A DNA stretch of 64,000 nucleotides, from contig NZ_MUNT01000006.1 of NCBI RefSeq assembly GCF_002001175.1, forward strand, positions 682,001 through 746,000, written 5' to 3'. Made by a program: the position numbers and the translations under genes. This stretch comes from Rhodanobacter sp. C03. Its GTDB lineage: Bacteria > Pseudomonadota > Gammaproteobacteria > Xanthomonadales > Rhodanobacteraceae. Shown piece after piece: positions 57,895 to 64,000 of this stretch (within the stretch, counting starts at the first letter, position 1; each line of letters opens with the position of its first letter). The notes below the pieces were generated by a model. The model searched no databases and was not told where the DNA came from. It worked only from the letters and a program-made list of their open reading frames with translations.

Positions 57895-58971
57895 TCAGGG
57901 CACCGAAACGACGTTGCCGTCGGTACCCAGCTTGGCCTTGATCTGCTCGCGCAGACGCAGCGCATCGGCGCGCTGGGTCTGCGGGCCGGCGCGTACGCGC
58001 CACAGCTGCTTGCCACCGGACTGCACGGTATCGACGAAACCGTCGAAGCCGTTCGCACGCAGCTTGTCGCGCAAGGCATTCGCGTCAGCCTGGTTGCTCA
58101 TCGCAGCCAACTGCACTGCCCAACCGCCCGCGCGAGCAGTCGCACGCGTTGCGGGGCCGGCTGCCACTGGTGCCGCGCCTTCATCGTGACTGGCATCCTG
58201 CTGCAGTCGCGCCGGCACGCCGGGGATCGACTGGGTGATTTTCAGACGCGCCGCCTCGGCGGCCGTGCGTGTCTCGAACGGTCCGGCGATCACCAGGGTA
58301 CGCGACTGGCCGGCCTGACTGATGGCGTGGCCGCTCACCGGATAGCCCAGCGCACGTACGCGGCGCTCGAGGTTGGCGGCGCCGGCGGTGCTGGCATAAG
58401 CGCTGAGATTCAGGGTGTAGTTGCCGCTCCCGGCCTCGGCGGGAGCCATCGGGGCGGCCGGCGACGGCGTCGGGGCCGACTTGGGAATGACCGCCAGCGG
58501 CTGCGATGGAGCCGGAGGCGCACTGGCGGTCGGCCTGGCCTGCATCGGAATCAGCGGCTGGCTCGGCGAGGTGCCGGAGCCGGGGGTCACCGTTGTCGGT
58601 GTCGGCGCCCTGCCGGCGTCGGGATCGGTTTCCACATCGCGCGGGCGGTTCGAACCGATGTTCACCGTCGCCAGCTGGTCGCCTGCGCCCTTGGCGACAG
58701 CAGTGGCCGCGGGCTGGGTCGCCGACGCAGCGATGGCCGGAGCCGTGCTGGATGCAGCTACCGCCGCATCCGGGTTCAGGCTCATGGTTTTGGTCTGCAG
58801 ATCGCGATCCGGTGCCGCGGGAATCGCCAGACTCACGGACTGATCGCCACCGGGTGTCGGCGACTTGCCGTTGAAGATCATCGGCAGAAACAGAACCGCC
58901 AAGGCGATAAGGACGGCAGCTCCCAGCAGGCGTGTTTTCAAGACTTCGCTCCAAAGCGGCAAACGCGGCAC
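57895..58971 (-). CDS. SPOR-domain cell division protein, DedD-like
   Basis: Bitopic protein of 358 residues: a short cytoplasmic lead, a membrane helix (about 12-32), a long Pro/Ala/Thr linker (about 35-180) and two SPOR-like domains (about 181-252 and 281-357). SPOR domains bind denuded septal glycan. E. coli DedD has one SPOR domain; the tandem here is unusual, and the first copy (YTLNLSAYAS, VIAGPFETR) is the more diverged. Position between folC and cvpA equals dedD. Confidence 0.9.
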   Translation of the reverse strand: MPRLPLWSEVLKTRLLGAAVLIALAVLFLPMIFNGKSPTPGGDQSVSLAIPAAPDRDLQTKTMSLNPDAAVAASSTAPAIAASATQPAATAVAKGAGDQLATVNIGSNRPRDVETDPDAGRAPTPTTVTPGSGTSPSQPLIPMQARPTASAPPAPSQPLAVIPKSAPTPSPAAPMAPAEAGSGNYTLNLSAYASTAGAANLERRVRALGYPVSGHAISQAGQSRTLVIAGPFETRTAAEAARLKITQSIPGVPARLQQDASHDEGAAPVAAGPATRATARAGGWAVQLAAMSNQADANALRDKLRANGFDGFVDTVQSGGKQLWRVRAGPQTQRADALRLREQIKAKLGTDGNVVSVP

Positions 58972-59041
58972 GTAACGGCGTGATTATACCTGTACGCGCC
59001 GAACGCCATGATTGACCGGCCACGCAGGCCGACCCGTACGT

Positions 59042-60322
59042 TCAGCCGACCGCTTCGGCAATGACGGCGCTGGCCACGAAAAACGAGCCGAATGCGAGGA
59101 TGCACTCGCCCGGTCGCGCCGCCGCGCGGGCTGCCGCCAGCGCTGCAGCCACATCGGCATGGGTATCGAACGCGGGTTGCGGCAAGGTCTGCCGGAGTAT
59201 GCCAGCCAGTGCGTCCACCGCCAGTCCGCGCAAGGTGGCGTGATCGAGCCCAGCCAGATGCCAGTGGTCAATCCGCGCGCCGAGCGCGCCGATCACTCCA
59301 GCCACGTCCTTGTCCGCCAGCGCGCCGTAGACCGCGTGCACGCGACCCGCTGGCCGTGCATCCAGCCATTCGGCCAGTGCGCGCGCAGCCTGCGGGTTAT
59401 GGCCAACATCCACGATCAGGAGCGGATCGCCACCGAGCGACTGCAGCCGCGCCGGCACGCGCACCTCATGCAGACCGGCACTGACCGCGGCGAAGACATC
59501 CTTCGGTGCAAACGACACGTCGCCGGCCCACAACACATGCAGTGCGGCAATCGCCGCCGCCGCATTGGCAAACTGCACCGGCGCCGCCAGCGCAGGATCC
59601 GGCAGCTCCATCGCGCTGCCGTCACGGTGCTGCCAGCGCCAGCCATCGGCATGACGTTCAAAGTGAAAATCGAGCCCGGCGCGCTCGACTCGCGCACCGC
59701 ATGCCGCCAGCGCATCGAGCAGACCCGCCGGCGGATCGAGTTCGCCCACGATCACCGGCCGGCCGGCCCGCGCAATCCCGGCCTTCTCGCGGCCGATGCT
59801 GTCGCGATCCGGCCCCAGCCAGTCCATGTGATCCAGATCCACCGTGGTGACGATCGCGACGGCGGCATCGATGATGTTGACCGCGTCCAGGCGCCCACCC
59901 AGCCCCACTTCCAGCACCGCCACGTCCAGTCCAGCACGGGCAAACAGGTCCAGTGCGGCCAGCGTGCCGAATTCGAAATAGGTCAATGGAATCGCGCCAC
60001 GGGCTGCGTCGATCCGCTCGAACGAGGCGGTCAGCGCCGCATCGTCGACATTCGCGCCGTCGATGCGCACGCGCTCGTTGTAATCCAGCAGATGCGGCGA
60101 GGTGAACGCGCCGACACGCAGACCTGCTGCTCTCAGCATCGCCTCGAGCAGGGCCACGGTCGAGCCCTTGCCGTTGGTGCCGCCGACCGTGATCACCCGA
60201 TGCGCCGGCGCCGGCGCCCCCATTCGTTGCCATACCTCGCGCACGCGATCGAGGCCCAGCTCGATGCTGCGTACGTTGACGTGTTCCTGATACGCCAGCC
60301 ATTCGGCGAGAGTGCGGGTCAT
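59042..60322 (-). CDS. folC: Folylpolyglutamate/dihydrofolate synthase
   Basis: Bifunctional ligase that makes dihydrofolate and adds glutamates to folates. The start at the ATG at 60320-60322 (MTRTLAEWLAYQE) gives 426 residues. The P-loop VGGTNGKGSTVA, the DLDHMDWLG region and the GHNPQAARALAEWL domain are typical. A longer in-frame reading crosses the small membrane-protein gene and is rejected. Confidence 0.95.
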   Translation of the reverse strand: MTRTLAEWLAYQEHVNVRSIELGLDRVREVWQRMGAPAPAHRVITVGGTNGKGSTVALLEAMLRAAGLRVGAFTSPHLLDYNERVRIDGANVDDAALTASFERIDAARGAIPLTYFEFGTLAALDLFARAGLDVAVLEVGLGGRLDAVNIIDAAVAIVTTVDLDHMDWLGPDRDSIGREKAGIARAGRPVIVGELDPPAGLLDALAACGARVERAGLDFHFERHADGWRWQHRDGSAMELPDPALAAPVQFANAAAAIAALHVLWAGDVSFAPKDVFAAVSAGLHEVRVPARLQSLGGDPLLIVDVGHNPQAARALAEWLDARPAGRVHAVYGALADKDVAGVIGALGARIDHWHLAGLDHATLRGLAVDALAGILRQTLPQPAFDTHADVAAALAAARAAARPGECILAFGSFFVASAVIAEAVG

Positions 60323-60369
60323 GCAGTGACTTTGCGCGGACGGACAAGCACAAAGCTTAAAGCATTGCC

Positions 60370-60534
60370 TCAGCCAAACAGGTGAATACCGCTGTAGTGC
60401 AGTGCCATGTACATGCCGAACACGGTCCAGAAGGTTTTCTTCAGTGCCTTGCCGGCCAGCAGGGCCACCAGCAGGCCAAGCAGCAGCGGCATGTGTTTTT
60501 CCAGCGTGCTGCGGGTGTCGTTGATGACGTTCAT
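60370..60534 (-). CDS. Small membrane protein, 54 residues
   Basis: The ATG at 60532-60534 has a strong GGAGGAAA ribosome-binding site eight bases upstream, the best in this region. The product begins MNVINDTRSTLEKHMPL, has one or two short hydrophobic helices (about 14-28 and 36-52, split by the KALKK turn) and ends GIHLFG. I do not recognise the family. It lies 47 bases before folC on the same strand, so it may be co-transcribed with folC. Confidence 0.7.
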   Translation of the reverse strand: MNVINDTRSTLEKHMPLLLGLLVALLAGKALKKTFWTVFGMYMALHYSGIHLFG

Positions 60535-60652
60535 GGGTTTCCTCCGGTGACGGTGTGGGAACCATGATCGGCAAACGGCCAGGTCGGTGGCAGAAGCAGA
60601 TGTCAGCGATCGCGGATGACATGCATCACCCGCCATTGCCGACGACCCTCAT

Positions 60653-60734
60653 GCAGGAGCGGCTTCAGCCGCGACGCCCTTGGTCTTGCAGGTCTCGGCG
60701 ACCTGAAGAGCATCGCGGCTGAAGCCGCTCCTAC
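60653..60734. repeat. Inverted pair of REP elements, diverged
   Basis: The left arm (60653-60677, GCAGGAGCGGCTTCAGCCGCGACGC) and the right arm (60710-60734) match as inverted repeats at 23 of 25 positions, around a 32-base loop. The arms are the same family as at 50618-50692. It follows the copper ATPase gene and may block read-through into the small membrane-protein gene. Confidence 0.88.
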
Positions 60735-60744
60735 ACAACAACCG

Positions 60745-63353
<2,609 letters not shown>

Positions 63354-63354
<1 letters not shown>

Positions 63355-63776
63355 CACGACACTGCCTCATCGCTCAGCGCGCGCAGGATCGGGCACTCTT
63401 CAGGCTTGCCATGCCCCGGGCACGACTCGACCAGCTGTGCCAGCCCGTCACGCACGCGCTGCAGTTCCGTAATTCGCAGCTCGATCGCCGCCAGCCGCTG
63501 CTGCGCCCGCTGCTTCACTGCTTTCACCCCGCGCTGGCGATCCGCTGACAAGGTCAGCAGCTCGCGAATTTCGTCCAGCGTGAAACCGAGATCCTTGGCG
63601 CGGCGGATAAAGCGCAGTTGCGCAATCGTGCTATCGCCATAACTGCGATAGCCCGAGGCACGCCGCACCGGCTCGGGCAGCAGCCCCTCGCGCTCGTAAT
63701 AACGGATCGTATCGATCGCCACACCGACGCGCTTGGCGACGGCACCGATGGTAAGTGAGGTGTGTTTTGCATTCAT
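63354..63776 (-). CDS. MerR-family metal regulator, CueR-like
   Basis: Transcription activator of 140 residues. The winged helix opens with [26 protein letters not shown], shown here by its core [10 protein letters not shown], followed by a long dimer helix. The C-terminal metal loop is [13 protein letters not shown], with nine residues between the first cysteine and the second, one more than in E. coli CueR. The position of the cysteine used by zinc or mercury sensors in the dimer helix is not a cysteine, which favours a Cu+/Ag+/Au+ sensor. Its stop overlaps the ATPase start. Confidence 0.92.
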
Positions 63777-63802
63777 GCGACAAGTCTAGACCCAGGATCC
63801 AG

Positions 63803-63836
63803 GTCAAGAGTCAAGAGTCAAGAGTCAAGAGTCAAG
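63803..63836. repeat. Heptamer tandem repeat upstream of the MerR gene
   Basis: Nearly five copies of GTCAAGA. On the minus strand this is TTGACTC repeated, so four TTGACT boxes and one TTGACC lie seven bases apart, 27-60 bases before the regulator's ATG. The last box runs into a partly dyad-symmetric segment (ACCTGGATCCTGGGT) that may be a regulator operator. Too short and regular to be CRISPR. Confidence 0.8.
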
Positions 63837-63868
63837 CGTTACATCCGTACGCTGCCCGCAGCCTGCGA

Positions 63869-63904
63869 CTATCGGGATGCCGTCGCTCCTACCGGTGCCG
63901 ATAG
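63869..63904 (-). repeat. Degenerate REP-like hairpin
   Basis: CTATCGG (63869-63875) pairs with CCGATAG (63898-63904) and encloses, on the minus strand, GTAGGAGCGACGGC, which resembles the start of the GTAGGAGCGGC element. It lies just after the stop of the gene entering from the right edge. Confidence 0.45.
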
Positions 63905-63913
63905 ATCCGCCAC

Positions 63914-64000
63914 CTATCGGGGTGTGCGCAGCATGGACTCGCGTAGCGCGGCTTCGTGCAGAACTTCGTCAAGACAGGCCGTTTCTTCAGTGTCCAGAGC
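63914..64000 (-). CDS. C-terminal end of a gene entering from the right
   Basis: The minus strand is open from the right edge to a TAG at 63914-63916 and encodes 28 residues (LDTEETACLDEVLHEAALRE near its centre), acidic and helical. Codon use with G/C in third positions fits the surrounding genes. Too little is visible to name it, and it could be chance. Confidence 0.4.
   Translation of the reverse strand, partial: ALDTEETACLDEVLHEAALRESMLRTPR

Noticed and set aside
63803-63836. Tandem heptamers considered as a CRISPR remnant
   Set aside because: No spacers between units and the unit is only seven bases; a simple tandem repeat.

Overview
The window is a dense, GC-rich chromosomal core region of a gammaproteobacterium, most likely from the Xanthomonadales and perhaps a Rhodanobacter- or Dyella-like genus. 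The evidence is gene order and gene type rather than any database match: the initiator-tRNA/rimP/nusA/infB/rbfA/truB/rpsO/pnp block, a 14-gene nuo operon with separate nuoC and nuoD, holB linked to a short type IV pilus pilZ, a Kdo kinase (kdkA) next to a heptosyltransferase-like gene, and GTAGGAGCGGC-type palindromic repeats. No phage, insertion sequence, integrase, CRISPR array or defence gene is visible. No stretch of more than 300 bases lacks a gene or RNA; the longest gaps are 23439-23711 (a probable nuo promoter) and 47554-47839 (4.5S RNA plus one repeat).

Layout. 1-8682 (minus strand): initiator tRNA, rimP, nusA, infB, rbfA, truB, rpsO and the start of pnp, a translation/transcription/RNA-processing operon with two terminator-like hairpins between the tRNA and rimP. 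8797-23438 (minus): nuoA to nuoN, complete complex I. 23712-32986 (minus): pilZ, a GAF-GAF-PAS-GGDEF-EAL protein, a PIG-L deacetylase, holB, tmk, mltG, pabC and pabB. 32989-38709 (minus): fabF, acpP, fabG, fabD, fabH, rpmF and yceD, the fatty acid synthesis cluster, cut by several terminators. 38855-44478 (plus): a small membrane coiled-coil protein, a Maf pyrophosphatase, a MoxR/DUF58/transglutaminase module and an Slp-family lipoprotein.

44538-48782 (minus): HIT protein, recR, ybaB, dnaX, 4.5S RNA, tRNA-Ser(GGA) and a metallo-beta-lactamase protein. 48779-51097: kdkA (minus), a heptosyltransferase-like gene (plus) and a DUF6165 gene (minus), which look like lipopolysaccharide-core functions. 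51128-54493 (minus): an enlarged histidine-ammonia-lyase-like enzyme and hisS. 54658-54734 (plus): tRNA-Pro(CGG). 54785-60534 (minus): DUF455 protein, purF, cvpA, a double-SPOR protein, folC and a 54-residue membrane protein. 60745-63776 (minus): a copper-type P1B ATPase with its MerR-family regulator. The right edge holds the last codons of a further minus-strand gene.

Most of the window is conserved housekeeping. The points that stand out are: the c-di-GMP enzyme and deacetylase lying between holB and pilZ; the ammonia lyase with about 60 extra residues and no hut genes nearby; palindromic repeats at several loci, one of which supplies a stop codon; a heptamer array that makes five -35-like boxes in front of the metal regulator; structured RNA candidates before rpsO, before rimP and after acpP; and a near-leaderless yceD-rpmF transcript. 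I do not see a clearly new multi-gene system.
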